From: Lentimicrobium saccharophilum
GTDB taxonomy: Bacteria; Bacteroidota; Bacteroidia; Bacteroidales; Lentimicrobiaceae
Reading direction: 5' to 3'
Length of the DNA: 64,000 nt
Assembly (NCBI RefSeq): GCF_001192835.1
Contig: NZ_DF968183.1
Span: 1 to 64,000, forward strand
Of the stretch, positions 13,051-21,471 are shown one piece after another. The stretch's first letter is position 1. Each line of letters begins with the position of its first letter. The position numbers were made by a program, and so were the translations under genes. A model generated the notes under the pieces. That model had not been told where the DNA came from. It saw only the letters and a list, made by a program, of their open reading frames with translations, and did no database searches.

Positions 13051-13627
13051 AATGCCTGATATTTAAATTGTTTTGTGATGATTCTTCAATTTTTTGCCGG
13101 GGCTGATCAATCTGATTGATTACATGATCGAGCAGGCCGTTAAGCACCCGGTAATTGTTTCTGATCGCGTTCAGCACACGTTCGTCCCTCTTTCCTTCAA
13201 TGTATTCTGTTTTCAGTTCTTCTGTCGATTTGTTCAGTTCCCTGACCTGTTCAGAGATCATGGACCTGACTTTCTCTGCCTCCGGTCCCGACCCGGCCAT
13301 TTCGTTAATGGTTTTGAGTTTTTCCTCAGAAACATTTGAATAATAGTATTCTATTTCGCGGATCTCTTCCGGTGTGGCTTTTTTTCCGGCCAGCACAGCC
13401 TGATCAGGCTTGAGCATGATGGTGTAAACGGCCGCGCCGAAACTTGCGACAATCAGCACCGAAGCCGCTATTTTAAACCATTTTCCGATGGTGGTATATT
13501 GCGCCGAACTTTTTACCTGATCTTCAAGCTTCAGTTTTGCCAGAAAACGTTCTTCATGCCCGCTCCGGGGTTCCCCCTCATCGAAGTCCTGCCTGTGATT
13601 GCGGATAAAGTCCTGTATGGTTTTCAT
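13031..13627 (-). CDS. single-span membrane protein, putative anti-sigma factor
   Basis: This 198-aa protein has about 50 cytoplasmic N-terminal residues (MKTIQDFIRNHRQDFDEGEPRSG...), one transmembrane segment (IAASVLIVASFGAAVYTIM, about 69-87), and a charged, helical C-terminal part that would face the periplasm. Its position directly after an ECF sigma gene, the N-in topology and the size fit an anti-sigma factor, but no canonical zinc-binding anti-sigma motif is seen, so the role is an inference. The ATG at 13627 is chosen over an upstream in-frame start at 13687 because it leaves a 19-bp gap instead of overlapping the sigma gene. Confidence 0.65.
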   Translation of the reverse strand: MKTIQDFIRNHRQDFDEGEPRSGHEERFLAKLKLEDQVKSSAQYTTIGKWFKIAASVLIVASFGAAVYTIMLKPDQAVLAGKKATPEEIREIEYYYSNVSEEKLKTINEMAGSGPEAEKVRSMISEQVRELNKSTEELKTEYIEGKRDERVLNAIRNNYRVLNGLLDHVINQIDQPRQKIEESSQNNLNIRHYETRFC

Positions 13628-13646
13628 GATCTTGCTTTCTGCTTTG

Positions 13647-14207
13647 TTACTTGTTTCTGCCTGCCGGCGTTCTTCGGGAGTAATCACTGAGCCGGCTGAT
13701 CAGCGCTTGTCTGGCCCTTGAAAGCCTTGTCCTTACATTGCCGGGGTTCAGTTTCAGAATATCCCCGATCTCTTCCTGGTCCATCCCTTCGAACAGGTAA
13801 AGCGAAAGGATAACCCGGTAATCATCATGTAACTGATCCATGGCATTTTTCACGGCATTTACCTGTAATTCAACAGACCCGTCTTCAGCATCATCTCCGG
13901 TCTCCGGAATCTCGGGCATTGTATCGGTCAGTAACATATCCGGATTACGGCTTTTCAGATGATCCATGGCATTATTGATCACGATCCGCCTGAGCCAGTA
14001 GTAAAACGGAGATTTGCCCCTGTAACTCTTAATGGACCTGAATGCGTCAATAAAAGAATTCTGCATAATGTCCTCGGCGTCCGCGCTTACACTGACCATC
14101 CGCAGGCAGGTGTTATACATCGGCTTGTAATACTGCCGGTATATCTCCATCTGGGCCTGGCGGTTGCCCGATTTACACTCTTCTACCAATTGTTCCACCT
14201 GATCCAT
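13647..14207 (-). CDS. ECF-type RNA polymerase sigma factor
   Basis: This 186-aa sigma-70-family factor lacks regions 1 and 3. Region 2 (about 10-85) shows ADAEDIMQNSFIDAFRSI and the helix YYWLRRIVINNAMDHLKSRN. Region 4 (about 125-178) has DDYRVILSLYLFEGMDQEEIGDILKL with the recognition helix NVRTRLSRARQAL. It should direct RNA polymerase to its own regulon, probably including this operon. It heads a four-gene unit: sigma, membrane protein, DUF4097-like, GIN. The signal is unknown; an envelope stress role is an inference from the exported partners. Confidence 0.93.
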   Translation of the reverse strand: MDQVEQLVEECKSGNRQAQMEIYRQYYKPMYNTCLRMVSVSADAEDIMQNSFIDAFRSIKSYRGKSPFYYWLRRIVINNAMDHLKSRNPDMLLTDTMPEIPETGDDAEDGSVELQVNAVKNAMDQLHDDYRVILSLYLFEGMDQEEIGDILKLNPGNVRTRLSRARQALISRLSDYSRRTPAGRNK

Positions 14208-14230
14208 TAATAATCTGTTGGTAATATAAA

Positions 14231-14255
14231 GACCAACGATGCAAAATTTTGTTAC
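14231..14255 (-). promoter_or_regulatory. candidate autoregulatory ECF promoter
   Basis: On the minus strand GTAAC is followed, after AAAATTTTGCAT, by CGTTGGTC, 24-48 bases before the sigma gene. A GTAAC/CGTT pair resembles ECF-type recognition elements, but the 12-base spacing between these two blocks is short, so this is only a candidate. Confidence 0.3.
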
Positions 14256-14304
14256 ACTTTATACGGACTTTTTTTTATTCTGATTCTGATACTTAAGAAT
14301 CCTG

Positions 14305-14336
14305 TTTGCAATTTCCTGATCTATATTATATCTTTG
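14305..14336 (+). promoter_or_regulatory. Bacteroidota consensus promoter
   Basis: TTTG (14305-14308), 20 bases, then TATCTTTG (14329-14336) is a full match to the TTTG / TAnnTTTG consensus. It lies 49 bases before the T9SS cargo gene at 14386. Confidence 0.85.
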
Positions 14337-14385
14337 TGGATATTATTTCAGAAAAATTCCATTACAGACATTTAAATATTTTATT

Positions 14386-15645
14386 ATGAAAAAATTGCTG
14401 GTTATTACTATGATGATCTTTTCTTTTCATTCAGCCTTTTCTCAATGGAATGCACTGGCCGGATACGTCCAACTGGGGCCTGATTATTATTACGAGGGAT
14501 ATCTTGACTTTGATGTTTCACCCGATAATAGTATTTATGTGGTTTACCGATATTCGGGTTATTCAATACATTACACCTATTTTAAAAGGGCTAAAAGTGC
14601 TGATGGCGGTTTAAACTGGACATTTCCAGGCATTGGACCAACAGCTACACTTTATAAAATTCAATGTGTTGCGCCATCTCAACTGGTTACTTTTGTTACT
14701 GATCAGATGACCTCATCTATCAGGACTACTTCTGATGACTTCCTTACCTGGGAAGGTATACCTGGGTCCAATGTTGACGGATTTTTTAATGGTTACGATT
14801 TTATAGATATTTCCAGGGGCTTTGCGCTGAATAATTATCCCTGGGGACTGCTTGGGAAAGTTGAAAATGGAGAATATTCATCGACTCCGGGAGATTCTGT
14901 TGACTTTGCTTATGGTTCAGTAAAAATGCTGAATGATACAACTGCCTTTATTCTATGCCGGGATTTTAATTATCCGGGTTCAACCGTTCCCGGGAACAAT
15001 ATGCTTCTGAAAACGACTGATTTCGGAAATACCTGGACAACCATCTATAAGGATACCTTATATAACCTAAACCACTTTACTTTCATTAATGAAGATACAG
15101 GTGTACTGGTCGGTAAAGAAGGGACAATTCTTCAAACGACAGATGGCGGCATTTCATGGACTCCTATGGAATCAGGAACAGTCAATGCAATAAATTATAT
15201 TACTGAACGATATGGAAGCTATTTTTGCGTTGGTGACAACGGACTTATACTTAATCGTGAATCAGGCTCTGATATATGGAATGATATTTCTTTCGGTACC
15301 CTTAACTACTTAAAAATTAAGCTGGACTCCAACATGACCGGGTATATCCTGACCCCGACGTCAATACTCCGCAGCGACGAAGTGTTGGAAGCCGGAAATG
15401 ATCCGGTGGCTGAAACGATAGTTGTTTACCCAAACCCTTGCCGCGATCAGCTTAATTACAGTTTTTCAAATCTGAACCTTCTAAAACAGATCAGACTTCA
15501 GAATTCATCCGGTCAGGAAGTGCTTTCCGTTACCGGCAGTTTTCACGGCCATCTGGATGTTTCAGATCTGGATTCCGGAATTTACTTTGTATCATTTGAT
15601 ACAGGGGATGCTGTGGTAACCAGGAAGCTGGTGATAATAAGATAA
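14386..15645 (+). CDS. T9SS cargo protein with YCF48/BNR-like repeats
   Basis: This 419-aa secreted protein starts with a signal peptide (residues 1-20, ending AFSQ). The body resembles a beta-propeller of the YCF48/sialidase-like type: several repeats carry a T-x-D/N-G-G/F-x-x-W pattern (SADGGLNWTF, TTDFGNTWTTI, TTDGGISWTPM). A C-terminal sorting tail (VVYPNPCRDQLNYSF, GIYFVSFDT, KLVIIR) targets it to the type IX system. It is transcribed from a strong promoter at 14305 and appears monocistronic. Ligand or function is unknown. Confidence 0.85.
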   Translation: MKKLLVITMMIFSFHSAFSQWNALAGYVQLGPDYYYEGYLDFDVSPDNSIYVVYRYSGYSIHYTYFKRAKSADGGLNWTFPGIGPTATLYKIQCVAPSQLVTFVTDQMTSSIRTTSDDFLTWEGIPGSNVDGFFNGYDFIDISRGFALNNYPWGLLGKVENGEYSSTPGDSVDFAYGSVKMLNDTTAFILCRDFNYPGSTVPGNNMLLKTTDFGNTWTTIYKDTLYNLNHFTFINEDTGVLVGKEGTILQTTDGGISWTPMESGTVNAINYITERYGSYFCVGDNGLILNRESGSDIWNDISFGTLNYLKIKLDSNMTGYILTPTSILRSDEVLEAGNDPVAETIVVYPNPCRDQLNYSFSNLNLLKQIRLQNSSGQEVLSVTGSFHGHLDVSDLDSGIYFVSFDTGDAVVTRKLVIIR

Positions 15646-15788
15646 TTGACTTTCCTGATCTCTGAAACAGGGGATTATTTTCTTTCCTGTAAACTCCTGG
15701 CTGCGGAATTCATTTTTCGGGCATATTGAGGTATTATCTTAAATTTGCTTCTTCTTTGGAAAGAAACTCATTTAACTGATCCCCGCTC

Positions 15789-16724
15789 TTGAAATCAGAT
15801 ATTTTCAAATACTATATTTTTGCCGTGCTCTCCATGCTCTTCTGGGGGATGACTTTTGTCTGGTCAAAAATTGCACTCGGCTATTACGAGCCCATAACCA
15901 TAATTTTCATCCGGCTGGTGATCTCTTCGGCCATACTGGCGCTGACCGTTAAGCTGTGGGGCAAACAGCAAAAGATTGATCGCGCTGATCACAAATGGTT
16001 TTTAATGCTGGCGCTTGCACAACCTTTCTTTTATTTCCTGGGCGAAAACTACGGGCTTAAGTACGTTTCATCAACGGTTTCGTCTGTGATAATAGCCACC
16101 ATTCCATTGTTCAGCCCTTTCGCAGCTTTTATGTTCACCCGCGAAAAAACCGGTATTTTCTCCTGGCTTGGCATTGTGGTTTCCTTTGCCGGAATCCTGG
16201 TCATGATCCTTAATCCCGACCTCAGTCTTAACGCAGCCCCCAAAGGAATTGCCTTTTTGTTTCTGGCGGTTTTCTCAGCTGTAATTTATTCGGCATTTGT
16301 AAAAAAGCTCACCGGCAAATACAACGCACTGACCATTATTGCCCGGCAGAACCTGCTGGGCGCCCTCTATTTTCTTCCGCTGTTTCTTTTCTTCGATTTC
16401 GAATCCTTTATCCTTGTAAAACCAACCCAAAGCCTGGTGTTGGCGATATTGCAGCTTGCCGTATTCGGCTCCTGCCTTGCTTACATCTTTTTTATTATGG
16501 CTGTGGCGAAACTCGGAATGGTTAAAGCCAATATTTTTACCAATCTTATCCCGGTTTTTACGGCCGTTTTTTCTTACTTTGTATTGTCAGAGGTGTTCAA
16601 TATTCAGAAAATCAGCGGAATCATACTTGTTGTGATGGGTATTGTTGTTTCGCAATCGCGCGAAATCAGCCAGCTGATCACTAAAGACCGTGTTAAACTG
16701 AAAACCCCAAAACCACAGTTATGA
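15789..16724 (+). CDS. EamA/DMT-family inner-membrane transporter
   Basis: This 311-aa protein has ten hydrophobic segments in two EamA halves (about residues 8-140 and 155-292), as in drug/metabolite transporters. The first half carries the typical FWGMTFVWSKIAL and an EPITIIFIRLVISS segment. No ATG precedes the first membrane helix; TTG at 15789 (MKSDIF...) is the best start because the next Met is inside that helix. Its stop codon overlaps the start of the following dehydrogenase gene by four bases (ATGA), so the two are translationally coupled and may act on one metabolite. The substrate is unknown. Confidence 0.88.
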   Translation: MKSDIFKYYIFAVLSMLFWGMTFVWSKIALGYYEPITIIFIRLVISSAILALTVKLWGKQQKIDRADHKWFLMLALAQPFFYFLGENYGLKYVSSTVSSVIIATIPLFSPFAAFMFTREKTGIFSWLGIVVSFAGILVMILNPDLSLNAAPKGIAFLFLAVFSAVIYSAFVKKLTGKYNALTIIARQNLLGALYFLPLFLFFDFESFILVKPTQSLVLAILQLAVFGSCLAYIFFIMAVAKLGMVKANIFTNLIPVFTAVFSYFVLSEVFNIQKISGIILVVMGIVVSQSREISQLITKDRVKLKTPKPQL

Positions 16725-17860
16725 AAATATTGGTGCTCGGCGCCGGACTCGTTGGAGGTCCGATGGCAATGGATCTTGCCAGGGATGGTGAATTTGAAGT
16801 CACTTCGGCAGATATCAGCGCGGAAGCTTTGCTTAAACTCCGGGAATTTCCCGGAATTCAAACCATTAAGGCGGATCTGGGCGATCTGCCTGAACTTGTT
16901 GCGCTGGCCAACGGATTTGATCTGGTTGTAAGCGCAGTGCCCGGCCATATGGGCTACCGCACGCTCGAAACCCTGATTGAGTGCCGGAAGAATGTGGTGG
17001 ATATAGCCTTTTTCCCTGAGGATATGTTCGGCCTCGATGAGAAAGCCAGAGCCATGGGGGTGACCGTTATCTGCGATATGGGCGTGGCCCCCGGCATGAG
17101 CAATGTGCTGCTGGGATACGGGGCCTCCATGCTCGACCATCTTGAAAAAGGTATTATTTATGTCGGCGGCCTGCCCGTGGTCAGGACCTGGCCTTATGAG
17201 TATAAAGCGGTATTTTCGCCCATAGATGTGATTGAAGAGTATACCCGGCCTGCACGTTACATCGACGGTGGCAGGTTGGTGGTACGCGAAGCCCTGTCGG
17301 ATCCCGAGCTGATTGATTTTCCCGGTATCGGCACCCTGGAAGCCTTTAACAGCGATGGTTTGCGCACCCTGGCCACTACGTTGAAGGGAGATTATATGAT
17401 CGAGAAGACCCTGAGGTATAAGGGGCACATAGAAAAAATGGCCGTGCTGCGGGATACCGGCTTTTTCAGCAAAGAACCGCTGAATGTCAACGGAACACTG
17501 ATCAGCCCGCTGGAATTTACTTCCAGGCTGCTCTTCCCGAAATGGAAACTGGAACCCGGAGAAGAAGATCTTACGGTGATGCAGGTCATCACTGAAGGTG
17601 TAAAGGACGGGGTCAGGCAGCGGTACACCTGGAACCTTTATGACCGTTATGATATAGCAAGCGGGATTCACTCGATGGCCAGGACTACCGGATATGCCGC
17701 GACCATGGCCGCCAGGCTGATTGCCGGTGGCCTCTATCAGGAAAAGGGAGTGTCGGCACCCGAGTTTCTCGGCCGGAATCCGGTTTTTGTCAATTACCTG
17801 CTCGAAGGACTCAGAAGGAGAGGGGTGGTTTACCGGGAAAGTCACGAGATGATGGGATGA
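16721..17860 (+). CDS. saccharopine dehydrogenase-like NAD(P)-dependent oxidoreductase
   Basis: This 379-aa cytoplasmic enzyme has an N-terminal Rossmann fold with the dinucleotide motif VLGAGLVGGP (residues 4-13), an Asp near the end of the second beta strand (TSADIS), and a conserved CDMGVAPGMSN loop of the saccharopine dehydrogenase / homospermidine synthase superfamily. The C-terminal half is the alpha/beta catalytic domain. Family members oxidise or form secondary-amine links in amino acid metabolism; true saccharopine dehydrogenase activity is not certain. It is coupled to the upstream transporter by a four-base overlap. Confidence 0.85.
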   Translation: MKILVLGAGLVGGPMAMDLARDGEFEVTSADISAEALLKLREFPGIQTIKADLGDLPELVALANGFDLVVSAVPGHMGYRTLETLIECRKNVVDIAFFPEDMFGLDEKARAMGVTVICDMGVAPGMSNVLLGYGASMLDHLEKGIIYVGGLPVVRTWPYEYKAVFSPIDVIEEYTRPARYIDGGRLVVREALSDPELIDFPGIGTLEAFNSDGLRTLATTLKGDYMIEKTLRYKGHIEKMAVLRDTGFFSKEPLNVNGTLISPLEFTSRLLFPKWKLEPGEEDLTVMQVITEGVKDGVRQRYTWNLYDRYDIASGIHSMARTTGYAATMAARLIAGGLYQEKGVSAPEFLGRNPVFVNYLLEGLRRRGVVYRESHEMMG

Positions 17861-18113
17861 TTCAACGGATAAATATATTAAGCTTAGTATAAAGTTTCAT
17901 TAATCTTTTGTTCAGACAGGGGTTGCTGGTCATTTTCATTCCTTTACTGTTTTATTTTCAGGGAAGAACCTCTCCTGTTGATTATTTTTTCATTTTCATC
18001 AGATATTTATTTGCCGGGGTATTACTTTCCGGTCCGGTTTATATTAATTCAGGAACGATGTTTTAATAACACTTATAGTGCGGGCCGGCACGATAATCTC
18101 AGGCACAGAACCC

Positions 18114-18707
18114 ATGAAAAAAATACTTTTAATCAGCGGAATGATTGCCCTGATTTTACTGGGCGGATGCAACAAAGACAAGGATGATCAACCGGCAGGA
18201 CCGGATAACAAGGTCATGATTGAGGAAATTTTTAAAGCCGGCATGGCCTGGGATGATGCAGCCAGGGCCCTGAAATCGACTTATCCCGTGAATATTGATG
18301 TGGAGACATATCAATACGGGATTGAGGGCGGATACATTCATGTGCTGGGCAGCGTTACCGGAAACATGACAATTGACGACAACACCGGTCAGGTAACAGG
18401 CGGGGTATTGCTGCTTGGGGTGACTGAGTCGGTTGTAAATTACACGTTTGAGAGCGGAGGTGAAATCTATACAATGAACGGGGCGCCCTATCTGTCGCTG
18501 GCGGGGACATTCACCCTGATGCCCGGTAATACCTATGCTACGGCCTCCACCATGTCGATCGGAGGGGGTGTGCGGGTAACCGGTCCCAACGGATATGATC
18601 AGACAGTAAATCTTCAGCTTTCAATTCTTATCTATGCCGATGGAAGCGGAGGCCGTGTAAGCGGCACCATCAACGGGGAAGGCGTTGATTATACGATCGG
18701 CGGTTAA
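18114..18707 (+). CDS. lipoprotein of unknown function
   Basis: This 197-aa protein starts with a lipoprotein signal peptide; the lipobox ILLGGC places the lipidated Cys near residue 20, followed by the charged NKDKDD linker. The remainder looks beta-rich and Gly/Thr-rich, with no motif that I recognise. The ATG at 18114 is chosen over a start at 18078 because it begins directly with the MKKILLIS signal peptide. A terminator follows at 18794. It stands alone, 253 bases after the dehydrogenase. Confidence 0.8.
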   Translation: MKKILLISGMIALILLGGCNKDKDDQPAGPDNKVMIEEIFKAGMAWDDAARALKSTYPVNIDVETYQYGIEGGYIHVLGSVTGNMTIDDNTGQVTGGVLLLGVTESVVNYTFESGGEIYTMNGAPYLSLAGTFTLMPGNTYATASTMSIGGGVRVTGPNGYDQTVNLQLSILIYADGSGGRVSGTINGEGVDYTIGG

Positions 18708-18793
18708 TTATTATTGCATCAAACGAATGGACTAATAGAATCTGTAAGAGATCAGTAAGATATCCGGCAATTAACCGGTTTTTAAGAAAGCAG

Positions 18794-18826
18794 CAGAAAA
18801 GCTCCGGGTCCGGGGCTTTTTTTCTG
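18794..18826 (+). terminator. rho-independent terminator
   Basis: CAGAAAAGCTCCGG and CCGGGGCTTTTT form a stem with one mismatch around GT, followed by a T run. It lies 86 bases after the lipoprotein stop. The rest of 18708-19038 shows nothing else. Confidence 0.7.
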
Positions 18827-19038
18827 TGGAATGAAAACTGATTTATTTCTGGTATAGCCAGAACCAATCGGGCACAGACAGTGCAGAGTGAACTTCAATA
18901 TGCGCTCCTCAGGGGTTGTATAATATTTTTGCATTGTTGTTCCGGTATTAGTACTGACCTCCCTGATTGCAGGTTGTTACGATAGCAGAAGACCATATAG
19001 AAATAAAAAAGGTTGCCATGAACTGACAACCTTCCTAC

Positions 19039-19115
19039 TGGTAGCGGGGACGAGAATTGAACTCGTGACCTCAGGGTTATGAATCCTGCGCTCTAACCAT
19101 CTGAGCTACCCCGCC
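19039..19115 (-). tRNA. tRNA-Met (CAT)
   Basis: The reverse strand forms a 77-nt cloverleaf with encoded CCA (19039-19041). Acceptor GGCGGGG pairs with CCCCGCT (G1-U72), the anticodon loop is TTCATAA, and the T arm is ACGAG/CTCGT. The paired 1-72 position argues against an initiator tRNA. Elongator Met is the likely identity; a lysidine-modified Ile (CAT) tRNA cannot be fully excluded. Confidence 0.93.
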
Positions 19116-19516
19116 GTCGTTTTGGGAGTGCAAAAATAGGGATAAATTTAATAATTACAAGGGGCAGGTCAATTTTCCGGAAAAAATTGACTTAAGAACC
19201 TTGGGTAATTCGTTATCTGATGCGCCGGCGTTAAAGATGCATCAGGTAATTTGCAACGTTAACTATGAAATAATTTCACAGAGGTTCAAAGATGGTTATA
19301 TTCTGCTCTGTGTTACTCCCTGATACCTCGGTAATCAATGTGTAACTGTTTATTTTTCAAAGATACAAAGAGTCACATTTTGAAGGATAAACCTTTAACT
19401 CGTACAGATTATTTTTTCTTACAAATATTTGGTTTTTTATGTCCTGATAGCCATCGCGATGGCATAAAACCGGCACATCGTTTAACGAATAACCCAACCA
19501 TAACTCCTGAGTTCCC
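19116..19516 (-). other. gene-free interval
   Basis: I see no supported gene in these 401 bases. The only structure noted is a perfect 14-nt palindrome, GCCATCGCGATGGC (19450-19463), downstream of the GreA/GreB-type gene, without a T-run on either side. Confidence 0.5.
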
Positions 19517-20014
19517 TTACCGGATATCCATAATGCTGAATACCCTGCTGCCATGCTCAAGGTTCAGGGTGATGGTTTCCCCGGCCTTTCTGTTCATCAG
19601 CAGGCGGGCAAGGGGAGAGGTAAATGCAATTTTTCCTTTTTTCAGATTGGCTTCATCCACGCCGACTATCTGAAACTGCTGGGATTGCTTTGTGTTTCCT
19701 ATCTGTAATGTAACATAAGAGCCGAAACGTATGGTCTCCGGCTTCCCCTCCTCCGGCTCAATGACCTGGGCGGAACCAATCCTGTTCTCCAGCATCTGCA
19801 GCCGGGTGTTTACAACCGCTATGGCATTCTGCTTGTCATGGTCATCGCCGGCCACCAACTGCTTCAGTTCCGTCAGCAGTGACTCCTTTTCCTGAAGCAG
19901 GGCTTCCATCCCAAAGGGGGTGACATAATTGGGCACCCCGTCAGGCAGGTCGGCACGCGGAGGGACAAACGGCGCCTCGCGCTGATCGTCTTCATTGACA
20001 AATGCTCTGCTCAT
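19517..20014 (-). CDS. GreA/GreB-family transcript cleavage/elongation factor
   Basis: This 165-aa protein starts MSRAFVNEDD, as many GreB-like proteins do. It has a helical coiled-coil N-terminal half (about 35-85) and a C-terminal FKBP-like GreA_GreB domain (about 90-165; FGSYVTLQIGN, FQIVGVDEAN, FTSPLARLLMNRKAGETI). Gre factors bind RNA polymerase and stimulate cleavage of backtracked transcripts through acidic residues at the coiled-coil tip. The N-terminal half is more divergent than in classical GreA, so a Bacteroidota-specific GreB-like or Rnk-like role is possible. It is monocistronic. Confidence 0.85.
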   Translation of the reverse strand: MSRAFVNEDDQREAPFVPPRADLPDGVPNYVTPFGMEALLQEKESLLTELKQLVAGDDHDKQNAIAVVNTRLQMLENRIGSAQVIEPEEGKPETIRFGSYVTLQIGNTKQSQQFQIVGVDEANLKKGKIAFTSPLARLLMNRKAGETITLNLEHGSRVFSIMDIR

Positions 20015-20209
20015 ATGGCGAAAATCAGGATTGCTATTTTAATCAGGCCGGAAGGTAATAATCAATACCTGTTGCTGAAGATTTAATGCAAATTTAATCA
20101 ACCCCGGCCAATGCCCGCCTGCTAATCACACAAAACTTTCTTTGTTTGGTATTTTAACTGCATTGATTCTGTCCGGAGAAAAATATTCCGGAATATTTTG
20201 TATCGTATG

Positions 20210-20243
20210 TTTGGAAATCCTTGTAAAATATTTTATATCTTTG
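20210..20243 (+). promoter_or_regulatory. Bacteroidota-type promoter
   Basis: TTTG (20210-20213), 22 bases, then TATCTTTG (20236-20243). The spacing is slightly long, but the -7 element is perfect. It lies 46 bases before the gene at 20290. Confidence 0.65.
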
Positions 20244-20289
20244 ATAAATAGTTACATAAAATGTATAAATAACTGTAAATAACAATAGT

Positions 20290-21447
20290 ATGAAAACATT
20301 GATTTATGCAATTTTGTTTCTGTTTTCGTGGGTTGCTGCAAAATCCCAGTCCGGCTGCTTCCCTGAAGGCATTTCCTTTGCCCATCAATATGAAATTGAA
20401 TGGTTTCAGGCAAATTATTCATGGTGCACGCACATTGAAGGCAATGTGCATATATTCGGGGAAGATATTTACAGTCTCGGGGGGCTGAGCGGAGTAAAAA
20501 GCATTGGCGGATCTCTGTATATCGGTGATCCGTTCTGGTGGACCAACCTGAGAAGTCTTAATGGCTTGCAGGGGCTGACCTATGTCGGGGGAGGAATAAC
20601 CCTTCAAAATAACCCATTCCTGAGAAATATTGAAGGATTGGGGAATGTTGAAAGCCTGGGGACTGGTCAATTGTTAATCGAAATGAATGATTCGTTGACC
20701 TTGCTTGCGGGTCTTGAAAAAATTACCACCATAGAGGGAGGGGTATGGGTGACAGGAAATCATTCTTTGCTAAACTTCCTTGGGCTTTCAAATCTAACTT
20801 ACATTAATCGCAATGGGTTTTATTGCGAAAACAATTATCTCCTTGCTGATTTCACAGGATTGGAAAATCTTAAAAAATGCATTGGCATTCTTAAGATTGG
20901 GATTAACGAATCACTTGTAAATATTGATGCGTTGACCGGATTGAATGAATTTGGAGGCGGTGTTTTTATTCATGATAATGCTGCGTTGGAGAATCTTGAC
21001 GGTATTGCGAATATTCCCGGAACCAGTATCAGTTACCTGAGAATCTTTAATAATCCGCTCTTGACAAAATGCCATGTACAAAGTGTGTGCGACCGGCTTG
21101 CATACGGGGTTGGTGGGCTGAACCAGATTGAAAATAACGGGCCGGGTTGTGCCGATTATTATGAGGTGGTGCACAAGTGTGAATCTATTGGAGTGGATGA
21201 GCCTTCTTTGCCGGAGGTTTTCAGCATTATTGAGAATCCGGATGATGATTTTATCGTGATTGAGGCCGGTAATCATTCAGCAGCATATACCTGCGATGTA
21301 TATGATCTTCGTGGCCGGAGGGTATTGCACCGCCTGTTTCAGGAAGAAACGAACACAATCAGCACGGCTTCCTTACGTTCCGGAATTTATCTGCTTCGTA
21401 TTCAGGGGGATGGTCAGTATGCTGTAAAAAAGTTTTGTAAAAAATAA
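20290..21447 (+). CDS. T9SS cargo protein with receptor-L/leucine-rich-like repeats
   Basis: This 385-aa secreted protein has a signal peptide (1-19, ending AKSQ). About eight repeats of 22-26 residues follow, with the L-domain pattern in which a short strand alternates with a leucine-rich stretch (SLGGLSGVKSIGGSLYI, SLNGLQGLTYVGGGITL, FTGLENLKKCIGILKI). Similar repeats occur in receptor-L-like and BspA-like surface proteins. Two Cys near residues 259-283 may form a disulfide. The last 80 residues are a T9SS sorting tail (VYDLRGRRVLHR, SGIYLLRIQG). Probably a surface adhesion or binding protein; the ligand is unknown. Confidence 0.82.
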   Translation: MKTLIYAILFLFSWVAAKSQSGCFPEGISFAHQYEIEWFQANYSWCTHIEGNVHIFGEDIYSLGGLSGVKSIGGSLYIGDPFWWTNLRSLNGLQGLTYVGGGITLQNNPFLRNIEGLGNVESLGTGQLLIEMNDSLTLLAGLEKITTIEGGVWVTGNHSLLNFLGLSNLTYINRNGFYCENNYLLADFTGLENLKKCIGILKIGINESLVNIDALTGLNEFGGGVFIHDNAALENLDGIANIPGTSISYLRIFNNPLLTKCHVQSVCDRLAYGVGGLNQIENNGPGCADYYEVVHKCESIGVDEPSLPEVFSIIENPDDDFIVIEAGNHSAAYTCDVYDLRGRRVLHRLFQEETNTISTASLRSGIYLLRIQGDGQYAVKKFCKK

Positions 21448-21466
21448 AAGCCCGGTTTCCCGGGCC
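21446..21466 (-). terminator. terminator of the hybrid kinase gene
   Basis: GCCCGG (21450-21455) and CCGGGC (21460-21465) enclose a TTTC loop. On the minus strand the hairpin is followed by TTTTATTTTTTAC. It sits between two convergent stop codons and may serve both genes. Confidence 0.65.
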
Positions 21467-21471
21467 TTCCG

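Noticed and set aside
16604-17845. A 413-codon open frame antisense to the saccharopine-dehydrogenase-like gene
   Set aside because: The sense strand encodes a complete, recognisable enzyme. The antisense product is His/Gly/Pro-rich, typical of shadow frames in this base composition.
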